Positions 34,989-47,749 of a DNA stretch of 64,000 nucleotides are shown in pieces. Made by a program: the position numbers and the translations under genes. The DNA lies in assembly GCA_034336665.1 (NCBI GenBank), contig CM067592.1, forward strand, positions 55,976,473 to 56,040,472. Direction: 5' to 3'. This DNA is from Luscinia megarhynchos. Its lineage: Eukaryota > Chordata > Aves > Passeriformes > Turdidae. The first letter of the stretch is position 1; the number at the start of each line of letters is the position of its first letter. The notes under the pieces were generated by a model. It was given only the letters and a program-made list of their open reading frames with translations, was not told where the DNA came from and made no database searches.

Positions 34989-35210
34989 TTGAACCCTATT
35001 GTGGCCAGCAAGAAAGAGTTCCTTCAGATTTTAAGAAAGTCTGTCTTCAAAGCAGGGGGTCAAGATGGGATCCCAAATGAGATTATCAAAGTGGTGTCAG
35101 CAGAGAGTCCTTGCATTGCTCTTTCACTGTGTGTGGAAAATTGTGCAGAAACCTTCCCTCCACAGAGAAATTTCAAACCTTTGTCTTTTGATGGAGATAT
35201 CTGGGCAGGG
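34989..35210 (+). pseudogene. Possible decayed LINE reverse-transcriptase fragment
   Basis: One plus-strand frame encodes a peptide with a KAGGQDGIPNEIIK segment near residues 22-35. A spaced ESP motif and a TFPPQ motif follow at about residues 40 and 60. This resembles the conserved block near the start of non-LTR reverse transcriptases (KA.G.DGIPNE..K followed about 25 residues later by FP..W). The usual Pro before Asp is replaced by Gln, and the Trp after the FP is lost. The avian CR1 enzyme has a different sequence at this block, so this is not obviously CR1. Downstream of residue 75 no similarity is visible. Similarity was judged by eye, so chance is a real alternative. Confidence 0.3.
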
Positions 35211-35851
35211 TATGCATGCAAACAGGCTCACTGCAAATTCAAATTAATTCAGAAGGTATTTGGGAAATTTTGGGTGTATTTGGGATTGATTCAACCACTT
35301 AGTGTTCTTTAATTGTGTCTAAAGACTGGCAAAGGAAAAAATATAGCCCTTTCTGCTTATTAAAATTTATCCTTGAACATCAGCAATCATTTAGTAATGA
35401 AAACTCATATTTTGCTCATATGTAGCTTACAAGAAAAAGGGTTTTGAAGCAACAGTAAGAGAAGGCAAACAAGGCAGAGTTACTGCCTGCATCAGCTCTT
35501 CCTCCTAACAGCAAAAATCAAGGGAGCTGCCTCTCTGAGTGTCAGCAGTGAAAATCTTCAGGCTCCAATTTTGTCACGTTAGGTAGGAAAAGTAATTTAC
35601 AGCTTTTAGTAATATATATTTTATTGCATGCTGAGGAGAAGCTGCAGTGGCCTCTTATCACTGGGATGTATAAAAAGATTCACTTAATAAGTCCTAAAAA
35701 TAAAATAGAGCTAATTAAAACTCCGATATAAATGTCACGGTGCAGTTTTATCCAAAATGAAGGACCAAGGAAAAGTTTTAAACAGGAGTAAAATATTCTA
35801 AAAATGGTACTGCAGAGTCAGGTGTGTTTCATATATACTGAAAATAATATG
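35211..35851. other. Unique AT-rich sequence
   Basis: Between the reverse-transcriptase-like peptide and the LTR at 35852. No repeat or gene was recognised. Confidence 0.5.
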
Positions 35852-36360
35852 TGTGATGGGTTGACCCTGGCTGCATGCCAGGTACTCATGAAAGCCACTG
35901 TGTCACTCACCTCCTCAACTAAGCAAGGGATAGAAAATGGGTTGAGGTAAGAGCAGGGAGAGGTTATTCACCAGCTACTGTCACAGATAAAACAGAGCCC
36001 AGGAAAATAAATTAACTTAATTTATTACTAATCAAATCAGAGTAGAATAATGAGAAAATAAAAATCAAATCTTAAAACAACTTCCTACGTATTTCTTCTC
36101 AGGGTTTACTTTCCTCACAAATTCTGCTCCTTGGCAGCAGCACAGGGAGTGGGGGCTGTGGTCAGTTCATCACACATTCTGCTGCCCTTTCCTCCTCAAG
36201 GGGAGGACTCCTTTCACTCCTCCCCTGCCCCAGAGTGGGGCCCTTCCCAGAGGAAGCAGTGCTCATGATCTCACACCTGAGTCCTGCCCACCTGCTTCAC
36301 AGACTGCCCCAGCCTGCAGCCCCTCCTGCTGCCAGGACCTTGACATGCAAACCCAGCACA
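35852..36360 (-). mobile_element. LTR of a second avian endogenous retrovirus family, internally deleted
   Basis: On the plus strand it starts TGTGATGGGTTGACCCTGGC and ends CATGCAAACCCAGCACA. Both ends match a widespread bird LTR read in antisense. Between them are TAACTTAATTTATTACTAATC (antisense AATAAA poly(A) signal, near 36015-36030), GTGGTCAGTTCATCACAC (36159-36176) and a GGGGAGGACTCC block. The minus strand is therefore the sense strand. The TATA-containing part of the U3 seems missing, because the copy jumps from the CTGCAG-rich repeats to the terminal GCAAACC motif. Flanking 5-mers (ATATG, GCTTG) do not match, so the insertion is old or one end is displaced. No internal ERV genes adjoin. 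Confidence 0.8.
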
Positions 36361-39300
36361 GCTTGGGGAGGGCACAGACTTATGGAGCCCAGGGCAGAGG
36401 AGGAGGCTGTGTTTCATGCTTGGGGTACAAAACTTGTGTTAGAGTAACATTTTCTGGTCATCATCTTCCACAGGCACATCCACAAAGGTTTTTTCTCTTC
36501 CTTGCTCCATTTCCCCTCCTGGCCTTTCACAGGGACAACACAGGGTGCAGCTTCCCCACAGTTCTCTGTTTGTATTCCAGACTGTGCTGCCTCCCAGACA
36601 GGAGGAGATATTAACATGCCATTTTCCCTGGGAAGGAAGTAGAGGCAGAGTGAAGCAGTGATTGCAGGAAGTCAAATGTAATTCATTTTTCAAGGGTCAT
36701 GCTACCAACACTGCCATTTACCTCACCAAGTCATTATGCCATAAGCCTTTCAGTTTTCTGGATCTATTATTTCAAAAGACTCTGAGTGCTCATGTTTGTC
36801 TTAGGGAGATATTTGTCCTTTGAAGGAGTGCTTTCAAGTGCAATTCCTTTGATACACACATACACAAATGAGCACATGAAGTAAAAGGAAAGAAAAAAAC
36901 AGGAAAGACCAAAGTGTGGTGGTATCCATGCTCCCCTTCCATACGTGCAAAGCTTTTCATCTGAGACAAACCCAAAGGTGCTCAGATGGACATGATAAAT
37001 AAGGCTAATGGGAACTGGGAGGGGAGGGGATTTTCTGGTCTCTAGGGGGTGTCAGTCCAGCTGGCATTCTATCAAGCACCATTTTTGTTTAGACATAAGC
37101 TAGAAAGGTCATATGATTCATCATGTATGTTCAAGCAATGCTGCTGAAGGTGTCACAAATACACAAAAGAGGCAATAGACCCCAAGCTTGTAGTGTATGG
37201 GTGAAACATTCTTTCTTTAAATGAATTTCAGTCAGCCTGAACTATTTTTGAACTATTTAAAGTAGATTATATGGTTTTAAGTTCTCTTTCTCTTTAGAGA
37301 AGTCAAAACCAGCTGCAATTTTTAAAATAATATTTACAATTAACTCTTACCAAATGGAAATTAATTATTTTTTTCGCATTTGGAATATGTATATAACTAG
37401 AACACATTCTGTCCTTTATAAAAGCACGTCTGATTCATGCTTTTTATTTCATTTTGTTTTTAAATATTAGGCATGGAACTATTAAAAGTTCCTTGAACAG
37501 TGTCATGGATTTTAACAAGTCAATTCTAACAGTCCTAATGAATCAATGAAAATCAATATGGTTTACTATAAACAATTTAGAACAATCCTGGCAATCTTCT
37601 TCCTTATAAATGCTTCATTAATACTGTTGTATCTTCAAATCCCAGTGTCATCAAATATTATCCATGAACCTTGAGATATAAGAAATGCTAAATAAGAAAA
37701 TTAAGAGCTTGTCATAAGATATCCTAGGAAAACTTAAGGTATGAATTAGTGAAAAACCCATCACCTCTCACTGAGCACTGCATTTCTTCACCTGAGTGAG
37801 CTCTTTGCTTGTCACTTTTCTGCCATGACTTAGCATAAGTAATCAAAATGTTTCATCTATTTGGAGCCTACTTCCAGAAATACTAATTTCCATATGGAAG
37901 ATCAAAACATTTTTGATGAAATATGCCAAAAGGGTTCCTTTCATGGGTTTCCTCTAGATTGCTCCTCCAGAGATCACAACCTTCATCAGTACCACAGGCA
38001 AATGGAATTGATTTATTTGCATAGTATTTGCATAGAATGCACTCATACCTGACTACAATGGTGCCTTCTCCACTCCCCTTGCAAAGGGGCTTTGTCTCTC
38101 ACGTGAAGAGAAACCCCTTCCTTCAGGGAGACACAGTTCCACAGAAAAGAGGGAGTGAACTAAACTCTTCCCTCCCAATCATGACTGGAACACAGAATGC
38201 TCATGCCCTGCCCAGCACAGACTTTCAGTTCAACTTCACTCTTCAGAGAGAGAAAAAGGGGGCAGGAAGATGCTGGGAAGAAAAAGATCTGCATTCCTGT
38301 TCATCACAGCAGCCTGACTAACATTTTATTTGTGCAGGGTTTTCACAATATGAGGAAGACACTGTCCCTCTGAGTCCAGGTAACTCAGGATACCCTCATT
38401 TTTTTAGGATACACTCACTGAAATTAAATGTAAATTAATTAAAGAGTTCAGAAGTCTGTTAGATACTATTTTACTTTATAATATAAGAAATAGAAATGTT
38501 ACATTTTTAACTTTATACACGCTCTAGGATACATCTGTCTTGTGCAAACTGGAAAATTTTTGGCTCAGCATGTGAGGGCGGCGAGATTATCTCAGTATCA
38601 GTGACTGCATTGGTGGTTTGGGATTGATTAGTCTGAGCAACCCAGTTGCAAATTTGAATTAAATAAATGATTTGTGACCTAGGGAGAGAGAGTAATATCA
38701 ATAATGCAAATCCCTACAGCAAAAGGTAAACTAGAGGAAGTGAATTTTTCCTAGACTTACCTTACTGGCCTATACAAGGGCAGTAGAAACATTGACTGTC
38801 TAAGAGACAGATAGATATTTTAAAATAAACATCACAGTAACTATTAAGGCATGTGACATCACATTAAAGCGAAGTTTCTTAGTCAGAATAACACACAACT
38901 TTCAGACAATAAAAGTTGTGGTTTTGAGTGGGGAAAACATTTGCCCAAGGTATTCTTGAGCGACAGCATCCTTGGAAATAGGATTAAGATGTGAAAAAGG
39001 CCATGATAAGGGAGATGTTAATTAATTATTTGTCTTCCTCAGAACATATTGCTTTTCTTCATTAGCATTGTAAGTGAGTAAACTCTTGAGGCAAACGTCC
39101 TTGGTCCAGAGATTGTTTGTAAAAGCAGTAACTTTAGGGGAAAAAAAAAAAATTGAACAAATAGATGTAGTAAGTGGAGTGGGAATGTGCAGTTCCAAGC
39201 CAAAGGTCAGCAAAGCTAAATACAAGGCAGAGTTCAGGCCTCCAGTTGTACTTTACCTAAATTCATGTTATCATTCTGTAGTGATTTTTTGCTGGGAAAT

Positions 39301-41534
39301 TAAACTACAGTTGACCTCCTACTCCTTCCAATGTTTAATTTTAAATTTAAAATGACAAAATGCAGTTGTCCAGTAGATAAAATTACATTATAAAGGGTAT
39401 TAGTTGACTCAAAGCTCACTGCCATGACTTGCATATCAGTTATTTTATTTATATTTGTACATTACATGTAGGGTTTTTTTTTTTTAATCTATTATAAAAC
39501 AGTTAAATGATGTTTACACATAAAATGCCATCTCTGATACTCAAACAGTATGGGCTGTAATTTTGATTTACAGAAGAGGGGTTTATGCACCAAATTAAAA
39601 AAAAAACCACCCTTGAAGTCAAATGATTTTGGGGTTTAGAGAAGTGTGTGTCAGTATCTTGTGGTTTGGTTGTTTTGTTTGTTTGTTTGCTTGATATGGA
39701 AAAGAAGACTCACATAACTGCTTTACTCCTCATTATCCCCACTATGAGGAATAACATTTCTTTTTGGTCAGCTTTCACTGAGTTTGACAGAAAGAAGGGA
39801 TCTTAAGGAGATGAAGTTCCCATTTTTTTAATGCCTTTGACAGCTAAGCAAAGAATTGTAACCCTAGTATAGAACCAGTTTTAGGCACAAAAGTAGGAAA
39901 ACCAGTCCTATGCATTTGGCAGCTCCAATTCAGCACAGGGTGAAGCACCACCAGCTCTGTCTCTCACTCAGCTGGCATGCCAAGTGGGCAGGAGGGCTGT
40001 GAAAAGGGAGGTCCATGTGCTGGAAAACCAGAATTAAGGGAGCCCAGACTACTGCAGTGATGGTCTCAGGGGAGCTACAGTCTCAGGAAAACCCAAGATG
40101 AGAGTATAAAGGTTATAAGGACATCATGCACCCTCTCTTCTGAAAACACTTCCTCACTCCTTCTTTTTTTACTAAAACATCAATTTTGCTCTGCCATGCT
40201 TTCTCTAACAAACTCTAACCACGGAGAAAGAGAGGAAATTTTTACATACATAAAAATCCCTTGAATTCATGGGTTAAGAAGATGTGGGAAACCAGGAGGT
40301 CATAAGAAATTGTTTCAAGGTGTTGCAGGAATAGATCTGTGTCTATGTGGCCACAGACTTGTGGGAGGGAAGGAGGAAGGGTGAAGGGTGAAGCATTTTG
40401 ACACAGCAGTCCAGAATATTGAGCAGGTTCCCATGCCATGCCAGAATCACAGAGAAGAGGCAGGTGAGGGCAGAGTAGGTCAGGAAACAGAGACAGCAAC
40501 CTGTGCAACACAGCAGGAAAAATCTCAGGTTGCAGGGGAGGCTTCCTTCTCTTGAGCAGGTATCTTGGAGTGGAGCACAACGGAGTGATCCACCTCCAAG
40601 AACTATGGTAAGAGATCTGGCAATCCTGTTGCAGATAAACTGCTACTCATGCTGTTTCCAGTCACACTTGGGGCACATCCAGCATGCTGAGAAAAAAGCT
40701 TAGTGTAGCTATCTGCCAGCCTGAGAAGCCAAAGGGAGTAGGTCTTTGAGCATTACAAAGGAATTGTGTTGCTTTTCTTTGCCATCTCCTGAAGCAGTAA
40801 TGATTTCAGAAGACAAAAAGGATTTTCGGTACCCTGAAGAGCTGAGGTACTGTCAATGATTGCAGCAGCTGCATATTTCACCTGTTCAATGTTGGTGCAC
40901 AGAGCACGTGATTTAAGCAGGAAACTGCTGCTTTGTGGGAGCAAACAAAAGGGAAAATGTGCAGTGGTAGTTTGGTTCTTCCAAGAGAAAAAGTCTGAGC
41001 TTGACTTCAGACACTCAGTTTCAGCATAGATTAACTTACTGGAGTAATTGGCCTTCTTAAAGATAAGCATATGTCTGTATGTTTTGCCACATGAAATGTA
41101 TTTTAGCAAGACATTGCCTTCTCAACTACCCTGTTTACTCTGGCTAAAATGAAGCATCATTGTAGTGAGACACAGCTCTAGTGAATGAAACACTAAACTG
41201 AAGCATAGTGAGAATAAAACCTTCTGATGTTGATCTGTGCAGCAGTCACCCATCTTGCTAGTATCTCATGGAATCCCCATGGAAAAATATGACAAACCCA
41301 AATAATTGTGGGATATCTGTTTGCTGAAGTGTTTGTCTGTCAAGTGTTTCTGCAGTACAGCTCCCCATGGTTCAAGTATTGCTTTCTTCTGGGGACATGT
41401 TAAAGAGGAATTAATGAAGAGAAAAGAAGTGCTTGTCTTCTATATAGCCTAGTTTTCCTTGTATTTTATTTCTTTCCAGAGTTTCTAGGAGGAAATCGGT
41501 TTAGGGTGTTTTTGGTTGATTTGTTTTTGGGTTT

Positions 41535-41538
<4 letters not shown>
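36361..41538. other. Unique sequence, no gene recognised
   Basis: The first 330 bases after the LTR (36361-36690) are pyrimidine/GC-richer and may be a further LTR-related remnant, but no landmark proves it. A (TTTG)n run lies at 39669-39692 and A/T runs near 39139 and 39474. Frames of 112-118 codons on the minus strand (40242-40580, 40753-41109) are unrecognised. Confidence 0.5.

Positions 41539-41580
<42 letters not shown>
41539..41580. repeat. T42 homopolymer
   Basis: Forty-two consecutive T. Minus-strand reading would place a poly(A) tail after sequence from 41581 upward, but no AATAAA lies within about 40 bases of it, so a retrocopy tail is not supported. Confidence 0.97.
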
Positions 41581-41582
<2 letters not shown>

Positions 41583-43840
41583 TGGCTGCTGTGGTAGGAG
41601 TCCAGAATGCTCATCACTGGTATCTGTCATTTGTTTCAATTCCAGGAAGTCACACTGAGCAAGCCACTATAACATGTGAAAATGGTGCGACAAGTATATT
41701 TCACACTCCCCTTGAATCAGATGGACGAGTGCAAATTCAATTTTGCACTAACTTTATAGCACACAACTCATATCTGAATCTCTAGGCTTATTGCAGTATG
41801 AAAAATACAGAAAATTAGCCTATTTGAACTATCAAAATTAAGTGACTTTCAGCCATTCTGCTGGAATGAGGTAAGGCTGAGCCTTTGAAGGATGCTATGT
41901 AATATATGTCACATTATACGGGTTTCAGAAATACTCAGGGCCTATTACCAGGTGGGCAGAAAGCAGAGATCTCCAAGGTATTTATTACCTGATGATGAAG
42001 GCACTGTGACCTAACAGTTTCAACATAAGAAATGAAGAATTTTGCTCTCCACTGATCATCTATCTGCACTGAAATAACTTTAATTGGGTTTTTTTTACCT
42101 CAGTTTCCCCTAAAAAGTAAAGCTGATCTCCTGTCAGTTGATAAAAACTACAATAGGCTTTTTCTCCCCATGCTCTGTTGATACTGATTATTTAGTGGTT
42201 CATTTGGTCCTCGAATCTCACAAATGCTTTTTGGCATATTGAAAACTATCATTTCTGGAAATTGCCACTCAAATTTTATTGCTGATAACCTTCATGCAGC
42301 CAGGTGTGGCCTTCCCAGCACACACCTATTTTGTCCACTGCCAGCCCTCACTACTTTTGGCAGAAATGACCACGGAGAAGCTGGCAACAGCACCACCACC
42401 TCCTTCCCACGGGGTCTGCTGGGCGACCTTCAGGTGTGCCCAGAGATCCTGATGTGCAGAAACAGTGATTTATCCTGCTTTATAGCTCCTCTTTAACCAG
42501 CTGGTTCTGCCTGAATTCAGCCTTCCCTCCTCCTGGTACAGACGTGAATTGAGGGTTGGCACGAATGCAGAGCGTGAGCACCCCTGACTAGTCACACCAG
42601 CACCTGGAGCTCCTGAATTTCAGTGGAGCAGGCACTGCAGGCTGTGGGAATCTGCAGTATCTGACAAACCTGTTAGGCAGCACTTCTCCTTTATCAGCAT
42701 GCAACTGGGAATAGCTTCAGGGCCGGGATGCATATCCTGGGATGAGTGGAAGAGTGCTTTAAGCAGTGCTGTGGTGTCACATGAGAGGAGGGAAACGTTT
42801 GTAAAAATGTTTGGTAAAATTCTCCTCTCAAAAATGCAGCAAAACTCAAGTTAAATAGTGCGTCTTCTAAATCTCATGTTCTTCCACAAAAGAGAAAAAG
42901 TGAAAACACAGCTGTGAAAAGCCATGGGCTGTAACAGCAACTTTTAAATTTAACTTTGCACCTTTACATTGCAGGAGACAGGAGTAACACACTACAGGGT
43001 TCATACACATCAATGCACTCCCTATTTCAAATGTCATGTTTGAATGCCTCGGGCCTAATTGTTGGTTCAGTTGTCATAAACCAAGGGGAATGTTGACTGA
43101 AGGTCTCATGGCAAAGCAGGATAGGGGCATTGTGTTTTAAGTTGCCTGGGGCGTACAGGACAAAGGCTTCCTTGTTTCAAGCAGGGTAAACTCATCAAGC
43201 CCACATTGTTTCAAGTTGGGGTTTACGCTGGGATCAAAAATTCCTAGAATGACCTAAAGCACAAAAAGACAAATAATTTACAACCCCGTGGGGAAAAATT
43301 ACATTAAATGCAATAATAGACCAAGAAGCAAAACATCTTTATTTTTCTTCCAGATTCCATATACATATATATACGTGGTCATTGTTGTCATCTCTGCTTT
43401 GTAAAAAGACTGAATTTTATCATTAGTTAGATTTTGTCTTCTGTGGGTTTGGGTTGAAGAGTTTGTTCTTTGTTTTTTGAGGTTTTTTTACTTTGTGCAG
43501 AGAAGAAAAAGCTGAAAGAATAGCATAACAACTGCTTCCAAGTCTCTTTTTTTTCTTTTAATTTTTTTAAACAAGGAATAAAAAGGTTCAAACACATCTG
43601 AGCACTAGAAAAGAGAAAGTGTTCATTCATAACTCTTTCTGCTGTAACTGAGCAGTTAGTGCTCCAGACGCTTTAGTGTTCAAAATTAATAAATTTCAAC
43701 TCCGCTGAACGCCTTGTTTCAAATAGTGCAAAATACTAACCAAAGCTTTTAACAACTTCGGTTTTCAGTGTTGCAAAACAGTGCAGTCTTTATGGCCTCA
43801 GCTGCATGGGCCAGAGATGCAGTGTGCCACAGCTCCTGCA
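41581..43840. other. Unique sequence, no gene recognised
   Basis: A somewhat GC-richer stretch at 42300-42660 carries a 90-codon plus frame (42224-42496) without a recognisable domain. No repeat family was seen. Confidence 0.5.
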
Positions 43841-44120
43841 GCACGCAGCGCCCAGCCTCACCAGCACTTCTCCGCTCCTAGGCACTCCCTCTTTGCATCA
43901 GTTTTCAGGGCTGGACTGAGACTTTGGCAAGGGAGGCATCTGGCCCCAGCACCCCAGTCAAAATGAGAGCGCTGCTGGCTGCTTGGGGGAAACGCGCGGT
44001 GCCACCAGCGCCAGCCTTGCGGCCACTTGCCCCGGCTGCTCGGGGGGTCAGCCGAGCCAAGCCTGCCTTCGTGCCCCGTCTGCACAGCCATCTGCTCGCT
44101 CTGGGAGGGAGTCTGCACAT
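43841..44120. promoter_or_regulatory. CpG-rich patch (small CpG-island-like)
   Basis: The core 43960-44100 holds about a dozen CpGs, including ACGCGCGG and clustered CCGG/TCGG sites. That is close to the number expected from base composition, whereas flanks are CpG-poor. Three frames on the plus strand and two on the minus strand are open, a by-product of composition. It could be a promoter for an unannotated transcript, an orphan CpG island or a GC-rich relic. No TATA, splice donor or first-exon structure was established. Confidence 0.4.
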
Positions 44121-46036
44121 ACCTTATCATGTGCTTGTCCTGCACGCTCAGAACGGAGGGTTTGTGCCCTTGCTTGCTCCCCCAGACCAACTCAACACCA
44201 GCCTTCAAGTTTAAATTCCTTTATCAGCAGCTTAATGTGCGTCTGGGAAGGAAAATATTCCTCTGAATCGTTTGTGCAGCCTTTTCTTATAACGGCGTGC
44301 ACATGTGAAAGTGCTGTTTAATGGATGATACGTCATTTCATGTTTTCTTGCTGCTGGTTCCTGAGGACGAGCTACAAACAAACGCTGCACTGAACTTAAA
44401 AGACTTCATGCATTATAAATGTTTTTTTTTCCTACACTATTTTTGCTGGATCATTTGTGTCAACCTTTGCTACGCAGCTCCAAACTTAAAACAACTCAAG
44501 CCTGAGACCACTGAAAAGCATATTGCTTGTATTTTCCAATTTGCTAAAGGCGTGGCACTTAGGCTAGAAAACAAGTGCCTGCCCATGGTATGGTTTTGGG
44601 AAGGTTTCATGAATAAGATTAATTTTTAAGGCTATCAAGGGCGCGAGTGAACACCGTAGTAACAAACTACTGAACCAGAATCTCATAAAAAACCACTGAA
44701 AGGAGTGTGCTCATTTTTCTGGGTCATAGAAGACACAGAACATTATCATTGGTACTAGTTTCTTAAAAGTAACTCTCCCACAGAGCTGGGACACAGCTGG
44801 TTGTTTGTATTCTCACATTCCTGAGTTGATAGTACTGAGTAATTGCAAATACCTTGTACGAAGGAAAAATCACTTTGTGGAATTGATTCTGGTCAGAGTC
44901 CAGGCTGTGCTCGCTCTCTCTTGGCAGAATCCCCTCCTGGCTGCTCACTCACAGCCAGGAGCAGAGCAGAGAAGATGCACAGCGTCTTTGCTTTGTGTCA
45001 GTGTCCAGAGGTCTCTTAAGGACACATAAGCAATCCAGATTTGTCCTTTCCTCAGCCTTCCAGTAGCTGAAAGTTGTTGTATGAGGTGGTGTGTAAGGCC
45101 AGCGACACCTGAGAATTTGATTTTGCAGACAGAGCTCCACAGGTCTGGATTTATGGTTCCCACATATTGGTTCATCCACATGAAACTGCTGCAGCACAGT
45201 CAATATTCTGGGTCACTATTTGTGATTTTTTTTTGTAACTGTTTACATGCTGGCAAATGAAGACTACTTACTATCAGACCAAGCTGGTTACAAGAAGCTT
45301 GGACTGCGCCTTCTGGTTTTATATCATATTTTCAAGTGCAGGTCAGTCACAGTCCCCTTACCATATTTTCTCTGAAGTTGCATTCATAAAAGAGCTTTGA
45401 ATTTTATCCACCACAGCCCCAAACACCTGTTTCTGCCTCTGAAAACAGGCTCATTGTAACTGACTCAAACCACAGATGAGAGCACAGGGAGAGGGATTGT
45501 TTGATTTGCTGTAAGGCCACCATGAGATTTCTTTCAAGCTCTGATAAACAGACTTCTCAAAGATCCTAAAAAGCATCTCTAGGGCCAGGACCTCTGTTTA
45601 CTCATTAGACTCTTAACCCACTTATGAAAGTCTTTACTTAAATGGAAACAATTCCTTTCTATTCCTTTCATGGCAAATCCCTTTTACCGTGGCCCTTTGT
45701 GGTGGGCTTCACATCCTGCACAAGAAATGGTCTGTGTGCTCAGGACTGAGGAGCACTGCACATTCGTAGAAACTGCAGGACTACGGGAGCAGTGTAGGAG
45801 TAACTCAGGAAGGAAACAGCAATTTGATGTTAGAAACGCTGGGAGCTGAGAGTGGGAGCAGAAATGAAGAAGGCGGTTCTCTAAAGGATTCCCATCTAAA
45901 GACGTCACCGACAAGGGCTGCCAAAAGATTATCGGGGGGGCAGAGACTGCAGCAGTAGCAGCAGCAGCAAGCAGTGTCAGGGAGCCCTCACCGGGCTGGG
46001 AGCTCCAGCAGGGCGGCTCCGTGCGGTGGGAGATGC
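44121..46036. other. Unique sequence, no gene recognised
   Basis: It includes a 102-codon plus frame (44321-44629) with hydrophobic stretches but no known domain. A short CAG-rich run lies near 45951-45970, leading into a CpG-containing GC-rich stretch (45985-46036) that borders the GGGGAA array. Confidence 0.5.
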
Positions 46037-46364
46037 GGGAAGGGGATGGGGGAAAGGGGAAGGGGAAGGGGGAAGGGGGAAGGGGAAGGGGAAGGGGGAA
46101 GGGGAAGGGGAAGGGGAAGGGGAAGGGGAAGGGGAAGGGGAAGGGGAAGGGGAAGGGGAAGGGGAAGGGGGAAGGGAAGGGAGAAGGGGAAGGGGAAGGA
46201 GAAGGGGGAATAGGGAAGGGGAAGGGGGAAGGGGAAGGGGAAGGGGAAGGGGGAAGGGGAAGGGGGAAGGGGAAGGGGAAGGGGAAGGGGAAGGGGAAGG
46301 GGAAGGGGAAGGGGAAGGGGAAGGGGAAGGGGGAAGGGGAAGGGGGGAAGGGGAAGGGGAAGGG
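46037..46364. repeat. (GGGGAA)n hexanucleotide array
   Basis: About 330 bp of GGGGAA units with occasional one-base expansions (GGGGGAA) and a few AGGGAA or AGGAGAA variants near 46171-46216. The plus strand is pure purine, with dozens of four-G runs separated by two A. All six frames are open through it (Gly-Glu, Gly-Lys, Gly-Arg on the plus strand; Pro-Phe, Pro-Ser, Pro-Leu on the minus). This alone produces frames of 154-243 codons, and none is a gene. Confidence 0.97.
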
Positions 46365-47749
46365 ATGTTGTGCCCTCGCCCTGGCCAGCCTGGACCACAG
46401 CGCCGGGCAGAGCAAGAGCCAGGACCAAACCCTGCTCCTGCTCTTGCTGCACCTAAAATCCTACACCTCCTGCTGGGCAGCTCCAAACATCCCTGCTTGT
46501 GACAGTATTAAAAAAAAAAAATAATAAAAAAAGAAAAAACCAAACACCAACAACAAAAAAACACCAGCACCAACCACACCAATTTCCTCCCTCAACACAA
46601 ATTAGGAACAGTCGCAGTCGCTCCTAGACATACTGAACTATTAAAATGCTGTGGTATAACGTAAAACATTCCAGCTAGAAACATCCATTTAATTATTCTA
46701 TTGGGGAGCTGAGGCTCAGTTTAGGAAGATTAGTTTCTGGTTCAGGTCAAGCATAAAATAGTTTGTTTTAAAATACATCACTTTTATTGTTATCTTTTTT
46801 ATTCAAGAGTATTTCTATACTTTTTCTTCTATGTCTTTACAGTTCTCTAAAACACTGGATTACCAGCTAAGGACTAAAATCTAAAACATGTTCAGAAATT
46901 TAATGCAAAGTAGACTAACTGTGGTAATATATGACCGAATTAAGCAATAATACATAGGATTCACATTTATGAGCCTTTCACAGGGCTGCTTTTTCTGAAC
47001 AATGTCACCACATTGAATTCACCCTATTGAGTGCTCTGTTACATTATCTTGCAGTCAACAAATTTCCTCTGAAAACATTAACCATTGCAGATCTATTTTA
47101 AGTCACACAGATCTCTAAATCTGTCACAGTTCACCCATCACCAATTAAAAGATAATTGAATCAACCCTCAGATAGCTCTACAAACTTAGATGGAGCAAAA
47201 TTACCAAAAATATTATCCAACATTTCAGTACAGCTTAGGACTTAGAAAATCTGGAAATCTGTTAACTGGAATGGAAAATACGTGTTTGTGTCAGCCTGAA
47301 TGACTGAGAAATTCAGTGATTTGTGTATTGTTCTCTAATTTGATGGTTCTTAAAGCAGCAAGTACTTTTTTTAAAATCATACCACAATCCTGTGTGTGAA
47401 CACCCACCTCTTTCCCAGACTTAGTCTAGTCTGTTAAAAAAAAATTATAAAAATATTCTTGTTTCTGAACTATAAAAGTGAACAACGTAGGTGTTGTGCC
47501 ATTATTTTTATTACTTTTTTTTTTAATCTATTTTACATTTCCACGATATCTTACCTCACTTAAGGCTGTGACCTATCACCCACCCATTTCAACATGATAT
47601 ACTGATCATTAAATGTGTGACTAGCACTGACAGCTTTGAGATGAGCTGTTCAGGCTACACTAGTTAATTTTTGAGTGTTCTGCCTTCTGGCAGGGATGGT
47701 GATCACCTGGCTCATCTCAGGTTAGCCTTGGGAAAAGGAGCAGCAGAGT
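46365..47749. other. Unique sequence with A-rich tract
   Basis: The first 135 bases (46365-46500) are GC-rich. An A-rich, C-punctuated tract follows at 46509-46573. The rest is AT-rich unique DNA. No AATAAA precedes the A-rich tract, so it is not a clear retrocopy tail. Confidence 0.5.

Noticed and set aside
41581..41800. Possible processed pseudogene ending in the T42 run
   Set aside because: No AATAAA at the expected distance on the minus strand and no recognisable mRNA sequence.
45684..46524. Frames of 79-243 codons with Gly-Glu, Gly-Lys, Gly-Arg or Pro-Phe repeats
   Set aside because: Produced by the GGGGAA array; the non-repeat ends have no recognisable domain.
46365..46573. Possible retrocopy with poly(A) tail
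   Set aside because: A-rich tract is interrupted and lacks a preceding poly(A) signal; upstream GC-rich sequence is not recognisable as a transcript.
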